Source of the DNA: CAVRQM01 sp963732775
GTDB taxonomy: Bacteria > Pseudomonadota > Alphaproteobacteria > Acetobacterales > Acetobacteraceae
Assembly (NCBI GenBank): GCA_963732775.1
Contig: CAVTAR010000001.1
Span: 310,001 to 374,000 of the forward strand
Direction of reading: 5' to 3'
DNA: 64,000 nucleotides
Shown: positions 38,542 through 46,970 of the stretch, one piece after another
Position numbering within the stretch: the first letter of the stretch is position 1
Layout: every line of letters starts with the position of its first letter
The notes under the pieces: model-generated
The model's input: only the letters and a program-made list of their open reading frames with translations
The model's database searches: none
Told to the model about the DNA's origin: nothing
Made by a program: the position numbers and the translations under genes

Positions 38542-38576
38542 TGGGATGACCATGGGATAGCATGGGCGAACATGGA
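38542..38576. promoter_or_regulatory. Candidate MraZ operator (TGGG direct repeats)
   Basis: Four direct repeats CATGGG/A with TGGG at 38542, 38553 and 38563 and TGGA at 38573, spaced 11, 10 and 10 bp, lie 43-77 bp upstream of the mraZ start. E. coli MraZ binds TGGGN repeats separated by 5 nt, which gives the same ~10-bp period. Here the repeats run on the strand opposite to mraZ. The rest of the gap up to rnpB (38577-38754) must hold the promoter; no clear box is seen. Confidence 0.7.
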
Positions 38577-38754
38577 GCGGCAAGGGAATGCCGTGCGTCG
38601 GGCGCACGGATGACATTGCGAATCAATGGCTCCGACACTCGGCCCACACTCGGGCCCTGAGCAGGAGGCCATCACCTTCCGATCAGGATCTGCTGAACGG
38701 CGGTCAGGGGTCGGCACGAACTGTGACTACCTTATGAAATGCTGCGGGAAAGAG

Positions 38755-39166
38755 CTGCCAGACGGCCTGTAAGCCGGGTTCTGTCCGCGCCTCGGCGACG
38801 GAAGGCGGCCATTCCTCTGGGACGCGCATTGCTGCGCGCCTCGCGCGACCAACCCGGGCTGACGGGGCGGGAATACCCCTGCGTCACGGTGCGGTTGCCC
38901 CGAGCCGCCGCCGGCCGCCCCTATTCGGTCTTGCTCCCGGTGGGGTTTACCCTGCCGCCCCTGTTGCCAGGGGCGCGGTGCGCTCTTGCCGCACCGTTTC
39001 ACCCTTGCCCGCGAGGCGAACCTGATGCGCGGGCGGTTTGTTTTCTGTGGCACTTTCCCTGGGGTCGCCCCCGCCGGCCGTTAGCCGGCACCGCATTCCC
39101 GTGGAGCCCGGACTTTCCTCCACCGCCTCGCCTCGCGGGCAGCGGCCGTCCGGCCGTCTGGCTGCG
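38755..39166 (-). ncRNA. rnpB: RNase P RNA
   Basis: The catalytic RNA that matures tRNA 5' ends. On the minus strand the 5' half carries the hallmark GAGGAAAGTCCGGGCTCC (about 39103-39120), and the 3' end carries ACAGAACCCGGCTTACAGG. Helix P1 closes the molecule: CCAGACGGCC at 39152-39161 pairs with GGCCGTCTGG at 38758-38767. About 410 nt, bacterial type A. Ends are approximate. It lies directly upstream of mraZ on the same strand, an arrangement seen in other alphaproteobacteria. Confidence 0.95.
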
Positions 39167-39257
39167 CGGCCATGCGCCGTAGCCGCCGGGCAGCGTCAAT
39201 GGGGCAGCCCAGGATATGCGCAGGACGCCTCGAGGGGAGCGGGCGGCGCGGCGTCAG

Positions 39258-40021
39258 TCACCCGCGAGCCGCGCCATCGCGAACAGCCTGCCCGCGTCCC
39301 GCGTCCGCCTGGCCGGTGACCGCTTCCGGCCGCCAGTGCCGCTGGAAGGCGCGCAGGACCGCGGCGAGCGAGGGCTCGAGCGGGCCTTCCGGTGCCACGC
39401 GATAGCCGATCGGGCGAGCGCCGCGCGCACGTCACGCAGCGCGGCGGCGTCGCGCAGCATGCCGGTCGTGCCGAGGTCGGGCACTCCCTCCGGCCACAGC
39501 CCGACCCCGCTCTGCGCGAGGCCGCGCCAATCGAACCGCTCTCCAGGGTCCTGCTTGCGATCCGGCGCGATGTCGCTATGCGCGACCACGTTGCGCGGCG
39601 GAATCGGGTGCCGCGACAGGATCGTCAGGCACAGGTCGCACACCACCGCCATCTGCAGCGCCGGGAAGTCGCGATAGCCGTGCTCATGCCCGGGGTTGAC
39701 GATCTCGATGCCGATGGAGCGGTCGTTCAGCCCGCCATGGCCGCGCCACCACGACACGCCGGCATGGAACGCGCGCGAGACGTCCGGGACGAGCTGCCAG
39801 AGCTGCCCGTGCTCCTCCACCACGTAGTGCGACGATACCCGCGCGGCGGGGTCGCGCAGGCGGGCGATGGCCTCGGCGGCGCTGCGCATCCCGGTGTAGT
39901 GCAGCACCAGCGTGTCGATCGGCATGCCCGCCGGCCGGGCATCCTGGTTCGGACTGTGGGCCGGGCGGATCGACAGCGGCAGCCCCGATCCGTGATCGGG
40001 CGCCGCCGCCGGCTGGCTCAC
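39258..40021 (-). CDS. N-acetylmuramoyl-L-alanine amidase, AmpD/AmiD type (one frameshift)
   Basis: An Amidase_2 zinc enzyme cutting MurNAc-L-Ala. GTG 40021 overlaps the djlA stop (GTGA); ~254 aa after repair. Zinc ligands and catalytic residues sit in TLVLHYTGM, RSIGIEIVNPG and VVAHSDIAPDRKQDPG (H...D). One missing base near 39410 shifts the C-terminus; in the repaired frame it reads IGYRVAPEGP...VLRAFQRHWRPEAVTG, a peptidoglycan-binding-like tail as in AmiD relatives. No signal peptide is visible, so a cytoplasmic recycling role (AmpD) is possible, but the tail favours AmiD. This is unresolved. Confidence 0.85.
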
Positions 40022-40839
40022 AGGCCGCGCTCGCGCTTGATGCTGTCCCAGGCGGCGTTGATGCGGGCGACCACGTCGCTGGCGCGCGCCAGGCGCTCGG
40101 GCGAGGCGCCCTGGCTCGCCAGGCTGTCCGGATGGTTCTGCCGCATCAGCCCGACCCAGCGGCTGCGCAACTCGTCGTCGCTCGACGAGCGCGCGGCGCC
40201 GAGCACGGCATAGGCGTCCTCGGTCATCTCGCGGGCGGGCGGCACGGCGCGGGCGGCAGGTCCGATGGCACGCTCCCAGGCGTCGCGGCCGAGATTCAGG
40301 CGCTGCGCCACGCCCTGGAGGAAGCGCAGCTCGGGCTGGTTCAGCGCCCGGTCGGCGCGGGCGATCTGTACCAGGCCGCGCAGCACATCCTCCAGCATGT
40401 CGGGCGAGTCGGCGAAGCTGTCGCCGAGCTGGGTCGCGTAACCCTGATACCCCTCGGTGCTGGCGCGGGCGCGGTCGAACAGCTTGCCGATGTCGCGCGC
40501 CGCCTCCGGCGGGGTCCGGAAGGTGCGCTTGAAGGCGTCGATCTCGGCGCGGTTCACCGGGCCGTCGCATTTCGCGAGCTTGGCCGACAGCACCACGACG
40601 CACAGCGCGAACACCTCCTCGCGCCGGCCGAACAGGGTGGCGACGCGGGCCGCCGACAGGCCAGCAGCTTCGCCGCCGCCGCCGCCGAACAATCCGCCGC
40701 GCAGGGTGTCCAGCAAGCCCTCGCGGCCCAGGCCGCCGCTGTCCGCCGCGTGCCCGAGGGCCGCGCCCAGCACCGCGCCGAACGGCCCGGCCACCGCCAT
40801 GCCGGCGACACCGCCGATGATCTTCGCCCAGAAGCTCAC
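40018..40839 (-). CDS. djlA: DnaJ-like membrane co-chaperone DjlA
   Basis: 273 aa. The N-terminus is one glycine-rich TM helix (IIGGVAGMAVAGPFGAVLGAALG). A TerB-like helical domain covers about residues 60-190 (FALCVVVLSAKLAKCDGPVNRAEI, ADRALNQPELRFLQGVA), and a C-terminal J-domain carries the HPD motif in RQNHPDSLASQG. It stimulates DnaK ATPase at the inner membrane. It is translationally coupled to the downstream amidase (GTGA). Confidence 0.92.
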   Translation of the reverse strand: MSFWAKIIGGVAGMAVAGPFGAVLGAALGHAADSGGLGREGLLDTLRGGLFGGGGGEAAGLSAARVATLFGRREEVFALCVVVLSAKLAKCDGPVNRAEIDAFKRTFRTPPEAARDIGKLFDRARASTEGYQGYATQLGDSFADSPDMLEDVLRGLVQIARADRALNQPELRFLQGVAQRLNLGRDAWERAIGPAARAVPPAREMTEDAYAVLGAARSSSDDELRSRWVGLMRQNHPDSLASQGASPERLARASDVVARINAAWDSIKRERGL

Positions 40840-40926
40840 GCCGGTGCGCTCATCGCGGGCAGAAATACCACGGCCGGTCGGGGCACCGCAAAAGCCGAGA
40901 GGCGGCGCGTCGGCCGGCTGCGGCGT

Positions 40927-41148
40927 TCAGGCGAGCAACGGCCGCGGTCCCTCGTCGAACACGCCGCGCGCGAGATGGACCAGGTGGCTCGCGGTGACGG
41001 CGAGCCCGGCGCGGTCCGCCTCCTGGGCCAAGGTGATCAGGCGGTCGCACAGCATCAGCGGGCTCGCGGCGTGGCGATCGGCGGCGGCGAAGCTCGTGGG
41101 CGGCTTCGGTCGGGACAGTCGGACGACGGACGGCGTCAGTTCGGGCAT
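40927..41148 (-). CDS. Small hypothetical protein
   Basis: 73 aa from ATG 41148, supported by GGGAGAG a few bases upstream; an upstream in-frame start at 41220 lacks a good site. The C-terminal half is helical (SPLMLCDRLITLAQEADRAG, TASHLVHLARGVFDE). No domain is recognised. Leu/Ala-rich helices with a conserved-looking core suggest a small regulatory or adaptor protein; that is inference only. Confidence 0.55.
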   Translation of the reverse strand: MPELTPSVVRLSRPKPPTSFAAADRHAASPLMLCDRLITLAQEADRAGLAVTASHLVHLARGVFDEGPRPLLA

Positions 41149-41253
41149 GTTGCTCTCCCGGAGGCGTCGCGCGCGACGGCGCGGCGTCGGTTGGCGATCG
41201 GGCGGCTTTTGTCCGCCCAAACCCAGCGTGGGCGCGCGTGCGTTGCGATGGCG

Positions 41254-41463
41254 TTAAGTTCGTGAATGCCGCAGCGTGAAGACGCGCAGCGCCGAGGCGA
41301 GTTTCTGCCCCGGCGCGCGCGTTGCGTCGACACTGAGGACCAATTGCAACAGTGAACCGTCGCGGTGGCGACCGATGCCCTCCAGCGCCGCCCAGAACTC
41401 CGGCTCCAGCGCCACGCTCGTGCGGTGGCCGGACAGGGTGAAGCTGCGTTTCTCGAGGCTCAC
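41254..41463 (-). CDS. Ribbon-helix-helix domain protein
   Basis: 69 aa. GTG 41463 overlaps the queG stop (GTGA). The sequence KRSFTLSGHRTSVALEPEFW, then LEGIGRHRDGSLLQLV and SALRVFTLRH, fits the RHH_4 family (putative DNA-binding proteins common in alphaproteobacteria): a basic beta strand and two helices. Coupling to queG suggests co-expression with the queuosine genes; targets are unknown. Confidence 0.8.
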   Translation of the reverse strand: MSLEKRSFTLSGHRTSVALEPEFWAALEGIGRHRDGSLLQLVLSVDATRAPGQKLASALRVFTLRHSRT

Positions 41464-42494
41464 GCGAGCCGTGCCACCGCCCAGCGCGCCGCCTCGGCGA
41501 CCACCGGGTCCGCATCGTCCTGCCGGGCCGTGGCGGCGGGCAACAGCGCCCGGTCGCCGCTGTTGCCGATGGCGACCAGCACGTTGCGGACGAAACGATC
41601 GCGGCCGATGCGCTTGACCGGAGAGCCGGCGAACATTCCCCGGAACGCCGCATCGTCGAGGGCGGCGAGCCCGGCCAGCTCCGGCGCGGTCAGGTCGTCG
41701 CGGGCGAAGAACTTGTCTTGCGTGGTCGGGCGGGCGAAGCGGTTCCACGGGCACACCGCCAGGCAGTCGTCGCAGCCGTAGATGCGGTTGCCGATCAGCG
41801 GCCGCAGCGCGTGCGGGATCTCCCCCGCGTGCTCGATGGTGAGGTACGAGATGCAGCGCGTGGCATCGAGCCGGTATGGCGCCGGGAAGGCGTCGGTCGG
41901 GCAGGCGGCCAGGCAGCGCGCACACGTGCCGCAGCGGTCCGCGTGCGGCGCGTCGGCGACCAGCTCGAGCGTGCTGTAGACCTCGCCCAGGAACAGCCAC
42001 GAGCCATGCGCGCGCGAGACGAGGTTGGTGTGCTTGCCCTGCCAGCCGAGCCCGGCCTGCTGCGCCAGCGGCTTCTCCATCACCGGCGCGGTGTCGGTGA
42101 ACACTTTGACGTCGCCGCCGTGGCGAGCGGCGATGTGCTGGGCGAGGTGCTTCAGCTTGCCCTTCACTACGTCATGGTAGTCGCGACCCCGGGCGTAGAC
42201 CGAGATGTTGCCGCGATCGGGCATTTCCAGCGTGGCGAGCGCGTCGCCCAGGGGGGCGTAGGACAGGCCGAGGCAGACGACGCTGCGCGCCTCGGGCCAG
42301 AGCGCTTGCGGGTGGCTGCGCTCGTCCGTCCGCGTCGCGAGCCAGCCCATGTCGCCGTGCTGCCCGGCGGCGAGAAAGGCGCCGAGCCGGTCGCGGGCCT
42401 CGGGGCCCAGCGCGGCCGGCGCGAAGCCGACGGCGTCGAAGCCGAGCGCGAGTGCGCGGGCGCGGATGTCCGCCCGTGGATCACCCCCGCCCAC
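41460..42494 (-). CDS. queG: Epoxyqueuosine reductase
   Basis: The last step of queuosine synthesis: a cobalamin and [4Fe-4S] enzyme reducing epoxyqueuosine in tRNA. GTG 42494 overlaps the 3' end of queF; 344 aa. It shows SYAPLGDA, the DTAPVMEKPLAQQAGLGWQG segment with the catalytic Asp, ferredoxin clusters CGTCARCLAACP and CDDCLAVCP, and a C-terminal HEAT-like tail (VLVAIGNSGD). Intact. Confidence 0.93.
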   Translation of the reverse strand: MGGGDPRADIRARALALGFDAVGFAPAALGPEARDRLGAFLAAGQHGDMGWLATRTDERSHPQALWPEARSVVCLGLSYAPLGDALATLEMPDRGNISVYARGRDYHDVVKGKLKHLAQHIAARHGGDVKVFTDTAPVMEKPLAQQAGLGWQGKHTNLVSRAHGSWLFLGEVYSTLELVADAPHADRCGTCARCLAACPTDAFPAPYRLDATRCISYLTIEHAGEIPHALRPLIGNRIYGCDDCLAVCPWNRFARPTTQDKFFARDDLTAPELAGLAALDDAAFRGMFAGSPVKRIGRDRFVRNVLVAIGNSGDRALLPAATARQDDADPVVAEAARWAVARLA

Positions 42495-42934
42495 GGTACG
42501 GCGCCACGCCCTGGTCCGGCAGCCACACGCTCTCCGGCGGCGCGCCGGTCTGCCAGAACACGTCGATCGGCATGCCCCCGCGCGGGATACCAGTAGGCGC
42601 CGAGGCGCAGCCACACCGGGTCCAGCACATCCACCAGCCGGCGCGCCACCGTCATGCTGCACGCCTCGTGGAAGCTGCCGTGGTTGCGGAAGCTGCCGAG
42701 GAACAGCTTCAGCGACTTGCTCTCGACCAGCCAGTCGCGCGGCACGTAGTCGATCACCAGGTGCGCGAAGTCCGGCTGCCCGGTCATCGGGCACAGCGAG
42801 GTGAACTCTGGTGCGGTGAACCGCACCAGATAGAGCGCGCCCGGATCGGGGTTCGCCACCCGCTCCAGCACCGCCCGCTCGGGGCTCTCCGGGGTGCGGA
42901 CGGCGTGGCCGAGCTGGGTCAGCAAGACTGCCAT
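42481..42934 (-). CDS. queF: 7-cyano-7-deazaguanine reductase (preQ0 reductase; one frameshift)
   Basis: The NADPH-dependent nitrile reductase making preQ1, the base inserted by Tgt. ATG 42934 overlaps the tgt stop by 16 bases. The catalytic Cys48 lies in FTSLCPMTGQPDF with the acid Asp55. The family motif is ESKSLKLFLGSFRNHG with FHE after it. An extra base near 42586 shifts the frame; repaired, it ends YPRGGMPIDVFWQTG...PYRGRG. The span is 454 nt (3n+1), 150 aa: the short, unimodular type. Confidence 0.94.
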
Positions 42935-44028
42935 CCGGCCCTGGCCTCGTGCGCGAACCGGGCGAGCCGGCCGGCCGCGATCGCCGCGCGCATCCCGGCC
43001 ATCAGGTCCTGGAAGTACTGGACGTTGTGCCAGGTCAGCAGCATCGGGCCGAGCATCTCCTCGCAGCGGAACAGGTGGTGCAGATACGCGCGCGTGTGCC
43101 GCGCGCACAGGGGGCAGGCGCAGCCGGCGTCGAGCGGCGCGTCGTCGTCGGCGAAGCGGGCGTTGCGCAGGTTGTTCACGCCGCTGCGGGTATAGGCCCG
43201 CGCGGTGCGGCCGGCGCGGGTGGGGATCACGCAGTCGAACATGTCCACGCCGCGCGCGACCGCGCCCAGCAGGTCGTCCGGCGTGCCGACCCCCATCAGG
43301 TAGCGCGGCCGATCGTCCGGCAGGCGCGGCACGAGCGCGTCCAGCACCTCGAACATCGCGGCCTGCCCCTCGCCCACCGCGAGCCCGCCGATCGCGATGC
43401 CGGGCAGGTCGAGGGCGGCGATCGCCTCGCCCGAGCGGGCGCGCAGCTCGGGATGCACCCCGCCCTGGACGATGCCGAACAGGCCGTAGCCGGGTCGGGG
43501 CTGGAAGGCGTCGCGCGAACGCACGGCCCAGCGCATCGACAGCTCCATAGACGTTGCCGCCTCGTCGCGGGCGGCCGGGAAGGGGGTGCACTCGTCGAGC
43601 GCCATGGTGATGGTGGCATCCAGCGCGTGCTGGATCGCCATCGAGCGCTCCGGCGTCAGACGGTGTTCCGAGCCGTCGACGTGGCTGCGGAACGTCACCC
43701 CCTGCTCGTCGAGTTGGCGCAGTTTCGCCAGCGACATCACCTGGAAGCCGCCGCTGTCGGTCAGGATCGGGCCGGGCCAGTCCATCATCGGGTGCAGCCC
43801 GCCCAGCCGCGCGACACGCTCGGCGCCGGGGCGCAGCATCAGGTGGTAGGTGTTGGCGAGCACGATCCGCGCACCCGTCGCGCGCACGGCGTCGGCGGTC
43901 ATGGCCTTCACCGTGCCGGCGGTGCCGACCGGCATGAATACCGGCGTCTCGACGGTGCCATGCGCGGTCCGCAGCGTGCCGCTCCGGGCGGCGCCGTCGG
44001 TGGCGAGGCGCGTCCAGGAGAGGGTCAG
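42919..44028 (-). CDS. tgt: tRNA-guanine transglycosylase
   Basis: Exchanges G34 for preQ1 in GUN-anticodon tRNAs. No ATG, GTG or TTG lies at the expected N-terminus. The likely start is CTG 44028 (LTLSWTRLATDG), which overlaps the SMR gene stop as CTGA; 369 aa. Motifs are ILTDSGGFQVMSL (catalytic Asp), FGIVQGGVH, MGVGTPDDLLGAV, DMFDCVIPTRAGRTA (nucleophile Asp) and the zinc site CACPLCARHTRAYLHHL. Intact. Confidence 0.94.
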   Translation of the reverse strand: MTLSWTRLATDGAARSGTLRTAHGTVETPVFMPVGTAGTVKAMTADAVRATGARIVLANTYHLMLRPGAERVARLGGLHPMMDWPGPILTDSGGFQVMSLAKLRQLDEQGVTFRSHVDGSEHRLTPERSMAIQHALDATITMALDECTPFPAARDEAATSMELSMRWAVRSRDAFQPRPGYGLFGIVQGGVHPELRARSGEAIAALDLPGIAIGGLAVGEGQAAMFEVLDALVPRLPDDRPRYLMGVGTPDDLLGAVARGVDMFDCVIPTRAGRTARAYTRSGVNNLRNARFADDDAPLDAGCACPLCARHTRAYLHHLFRCEEMLGPMLLTWHNVQYFQDLMAGMRAAIAAGRLARFAHEARAGWQSC

Positions 44029-44357
44029 TGGCCGGCGCTCCGCGAGAACACGTTGATCACCAGCACGCCCGCCAGGATCAGGCCCAGGCCGGCGATGGCG
44101 GGCCAGTCGAGCGCCTGGCGGAAGCGCAGTGCGCCGACCACGGCGATCAGCACGATGCCGAGCCCGCTCCAGATGGCGTAGACGATGCCGACAGGGACCG
44201 TGCGCAGCGTGAGCGACAGCAGGTAGAACGCGACGCCGTAGCCGGCCACGGTGACGAGCGAGGGCAGCAGCCGCGTGAAGCCGTCGGATTCCTTCAGCGC
44301 CGAGGTAGCAACGACCTCGCACAGGATCGCGGCGATCAGGATGAGGTAGGTCAGCAT
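44025..44357 (-). CDS. Small multidrug resistance (SMR/EmrE-type) transporter
   Basis: 110 aa, four TM helices. Glu14, essential for proton/substrate coupling in EmrE, is at exactly position 14 (AAILCEVVATSALK). GFTRLLPSL, YGVAFYLLSLTLRTVPVGIVYAIWSGLG and ALDWPAIAGLGLILAGVLVI complete the fold. The A-I-W-S-G-L-G signature is of the EmrE/SugE superfamily. It lies between queA and tgt, with its stop overlapping the tgt start. The substrate is unknown. Confidence 0.92.
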   Translation of the reverse strand: MLTYLILIAAILCEVVATSALKESDGFTRLLPSLVTVAGYGVAFYLLSLTLRTVPVGIVYAIWSGLGIVLIAVVGALRFRQALDWPAIAGLGLILAGVLVINVFSRSAGH

Positions 44358-44478
44358 CGGGGCTCGCCTCGTTCGGGCGCGGTATAGGGCGATGGCCGGC
44401 GGGCGCCAAAGCCGGGAGGCGCGTCGGAGGGCGAGGTTATCTGGCGCCAGGGCCTCGGCTGATCCACCGGCCGGGCCA

Positions 44479-45513
44479 TCACGCCCGCTCCAGCAGGCAG
44501 GCGTCGCCGTAGGAGTAGAACCGGTAGCCGGCCGCAATCGCGTGCGCGTAGGCGGCGCGCATCCGGGCCGTGCCGGCAAAGGCGCAGACCAGCATGAACA
44601 ACGTCGAGCGCGGCAGGTGGAAGTTGGTCAGCAGCAGCGAGGCGGTCCGGAACGCGTGCCCGGGCTTGATGAAGATGTCGGTCTCGCCGTCGAACGCCCG
44701 CACCCGCCCGTCCGCCATGGCCGCCGCCTCCAGCAGCCGCAGCGTGGTGGTGCCGACCGCCACGACCCGCCGGGCGCCGGCGATCGCCTCGGCCGCCGCG
44801 GGCGTGACGACGCCGCGCTCGGCGTGCAGGCGGTGCTGCGCCGCGCCGTCGCCGCGCAGGGGCAGGAACGTGCCCGCCCCGACATGCAGCGTGATCGTGG
44901 TGCGCGAGACGCCGCGGGCGTCAAGGGCGGCGAGCAGCGCGGGGGTGAAGTGCAGCCCCGCCGTGGGTGCGGCCACCGCGCCGGGGTGGACGGCGAACAC
45001 CGTCTGGTAGTCGGCCGCGTCGGCCGCCGACGGCCCGTCCGGGCGGCTGATGTAGGGCGGCAGGGCCAGCGCGCCGGCACGCTGCAGGGCGGCGGCGAAC
45101 GCATCGCCGGACACGTCGAACGCCAGCGCCACGCCGCCGTCGCCGTCCCGCACGCGCACGACGGCCGAGAACCCGTCGAAGGCGATCACGTCGCCGGGCC
45201 GCAGCCGGCGCGCGTTGCGAGCCAGCGCGTGCCAGGTGCCGTCCGGCAGCGGGCGATCGAGCGTGATGCCGATGCGCGCGCCGCCGCGCCGGCCCTCGAG
45301 CTGCGCCGGGATCACCCGCGTGTCGTTGGCCACCAGCAGGTCGCCGGGGCGCAGCAGCTCCGGCAGGTCGCGCACCACGCGGTCGGCCAGGTCCTCGGGC
45401 GTGACATGCAGCAGCCGCGCCGCCTCGCGTGGCCGCGCCGGCTGCTGGGCGATGCTGGCGCGCGGCAGGTCGAAGTCGAACCGACCCGCGCCGACGTCGC
45501 TCGCGTCATGCAC
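44479..45513 (-). CDS. queA: S-adenosylmethionine:tRNA ribosyltransferase-isomerase
   Basis: Transfers ribose from SAM to preQ1 in tRNA. I chose GTG 45513 (8-base overlap with the glycosyltransferase); GTG 45522 would add 3 residues. 344 aa. Motifs are FDFDLPRASIAQQPA, LLVANDTRVIPAQL, YQTVFAVHPGAVAAPTAGLHF, LHVGAGTFLPLR, ETDIFIKPGH and LLTNFHLPRSTLFMLVCAFAG. Intact. Confidence 0.95.
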   Translation of the reverse strand: MHDASDVGAGRFDFDLPRASIAQQPARPREAARLLHVTPEDLADRVVRDLPELLRPGDLLVANDTRVIPAQLEGRRGGARIGITLDRPLPDGTWHALARNARRLRPGDVIAFDGFSAVVRVRDGDGGVALAFDVSGDAFAAALQRAGALALPPYISRPDGPSAADAADYQTVFAVHPGAVAAPTAGLHFTPALLAALDARGVSRTTITLHVGAGTFLPLRGDGAAQHRLHAERGVVTPAAAEAIAGARRVVAVGTTTLRLLEAAAMADGRVRAFDGETDIFIKPGHAFRTASLLLTNFHLPRSTLFMLVCAFAGTARMRAAYAHAIAAGYRFYSYGDACLLERA

Positions 45514-46507
45514 GCCGATCACCCAGGATCGCCCGCGCCACCATCTCCGGCGTGATGCGGGCCATGCCGTAGTCCCGGTCCGGGCCGCCGGGTGGGACGA
45601 TCGGCGTGATCAGCCTGCTGTGCCGCAGCACCGGGGTGGCGCCGAACAGGCCGTAGCTTCGCAGCCCGACCGCGGCGGCGATGTTGAGCACCGCGGTGTC
45701 GTTGCCCACGTAGAACCGCGCCGTCGAGAGCAGGGCGGCCAGCGTCCGCAGGTCCCAGTCCAGCAGCGCCGTCACCCGGGCCGGTGGCGCCACCGTGCGC
45801 AGGATGGCGTCGGCCACCTCCCGCTCCGCCGCCCCGCCCAGCAGCGCGATCTCGCTCCAGCCGGCTTCGGCCAGTTGCCCGATCAGGGCCGCGAAGCGCG
45901 GCGCGCCCCACTGCTTCCAGGCATCCGAGCCGGCGATGCCGATGGCCACCGGAGCCGGCCGGTCCGCACCGAAGCGCGCCCGCGCCGCGTCGCGCGCCGG
46001 TTCGCTCACGAGCAGCCGAGGCTCGGCGCTCGGCATGGCGATGCCGGTGAGCGCCATCCAGGCCGTCGCCTGGGCATGGGGATGGTCGTCGCGCGTCGCC
46101 TCCGGCAGGAACGGGGGGCGCAGCGTGAACCTCGTGCCGCCGAGGCCGTAGCCGTGGCGGCGCGGTATGCCTGCGGCGAGCGCGCTCCAGGCCAGGGTGC
46201 GGCTGCGGCTCAGCAGCATGGCGCCGTCGCACTCGAGCGCGCGCAGGTCGGCGACCAGCCGGCGCAGCCCGGACACGCCCTCGTGGCGGTCGCCGCTGCG
46301 CCACTGGCCGCGCTCCACCGCCAGGATGGCGCCGATCCCGTCGGCCGGCCCGAGCAGCTGCTCGGCGCGCGCGCGCGACTTGGTCACCAGCACGCAGGGC
46401 GCGTCGGCATGTGCGGCGAGCGCCCGCAGGTGCGGCAGGTGCCAGACCATGTCGCCGATGCCGGGCCGCGGCTGGATCAGCGCCAGGCGGCGGAACCGCG
46501 GCATCAT
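45506..46507 (-). CDS. Glycosyltransferase family 9 (heptosyltransferase-like)
   Basis: 333 aa from ATG 46507. The N-terminus RLALIQPRPGIGDMVWHLPHLRAL is the GT9 signature (ADP-heptose:LPS heptosyltransferases). The nucleotide-sugar domain shows VAIGIAGSDAWKQWGAPRFAALI, LLGGAAE, and FYVGNDTAVLNIAAAVG, the family's G-N-D-[ST]-x2-x-H-x-A region, here with Val-Leu-Asn where His is usual. LPS core assembly is likely; the exact acceptor is not assignable. Confidence 0.82.
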   Translation of the reverse strand: MMPRFRRLALIQPRPGIGDMVWHLPHLRALAAHADAPCVLVTKSRARAEQLLGPADGIGAILAVERGQWRSGDRHEGVSGLRRLVADLRALECDGAMLLSRSRTLAWSALAAGIPRRHGYGLGGTRFTLRPPFLPEATRDDHPHAQATAWMALTGIAMPSAEPRLLVSEPARDAARARFGADRPAPVAIGIAGSDAWKQWGAPRFAALIGQLAEAGWSEIALLGGAAEREVADAILRTVAPPARVTALLDWDLRTLAALLSTARFYVGNDTAVLNIAAAVGLRSYGLFGATPVLRHSRLITPIVPPGGPDRDYGMARITPEMVARAILGDRRA

Positions 46508-46543
46508 GGCGGCGCGCGGCTCCCCATCCGGTCAGTCCGCCGG

Positions 46544-46945
46544 TCAGTCTGGCAGATAGGTCGCGATCTCGAGCAGGTTGCCGTCGGGATCGCGGCAATA
46601 GACCGAGGTCATGGGCCCGAGCGCACCCAGCCGCGCCACCGGGCCGAGTTCCACCGCCACGCCGCACGCGTGCATGTGCGCCAGGACGTCGGCCGAACCG
46701 ACGGCGGTGACGAAGCACAGGTCGGCGGTCCCCGGGGCGACCGCCCGCGCGGTGCCCCAGGAGCGCTGGTCGATGTCCATCGGGCGCAGGTTGATCTTCT
46801 GGCCGCCGAACACCAGCGCGCTGCGGCGGTGCTGGCCGTACTCCTCGTGCCCCATGCCGAGCACGCGCTGATACCACGCCGAGGTCATCTCCACGTCGCG
46901 CACGCTCAGCACGAGATGGTCCAGCCGATCGACGGTGAAGCGCAT
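46544..46945 (-). CDS. VOC-family (glyoxalase-fold) protein
   Basis: 133 aa. LDHLVLSVRDVEMTSAWYQRVLGM and VYCRDPDGNLLEIATYLPD are the two metal-site edges (His10 and Glu near the C-terminus), with a central histidine in LAHMHACGVAVE. Such proteins include dioxygenases and fosfomycin-resistance enzymes; no subgroup can be assigned. The ATG at 46945 sits in a 20-bp tandem duplication. Confidence 0.83.
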   Translation of the reverse strand: MRFTVDRLDHLVLSVRDVEMTSAWYQRVLGMGHEEYGQHRRSALVFGGQKINLRPMDIDQRSWGTARAVAPGTADLCFVTAVGSADVLAHMHACGVAVELGPVARLGALGPMTSVYCRDPDGNLLEIATYLPD

Positions 46946-46970
46946 CAGGCGACGGTGAAGCGCATCAGGA
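46931..46970. repeat. 20-bp tandem duplication at the sspB/VOC junction
   Basis: GACGGTGAAGCGCATCAGG occurs at 46931-46949 and again at 46951-46969. It duplicates the start region ATGCGCTTCACCGTC. An upstream ATG (46965) overlaps the sspB stop as TGATG, reads 6 codons and ends in a second TGATG that contains the real VOC start. Confidence 0.85.

Noticed and set aside
38739..39319. Plus-strand protein-coding frames in 38.7-39.3 kb
   Set aside because: They fall on the antisense strand of RNase P RNA, whose hallmark sequences and P1 helix are clear.
44025..44357. Assigning the SMR protein as a queuosine precursor transporter
   Set aside because: Context alone is not enough; no SMR protein is known to me to carry deazaguanines.
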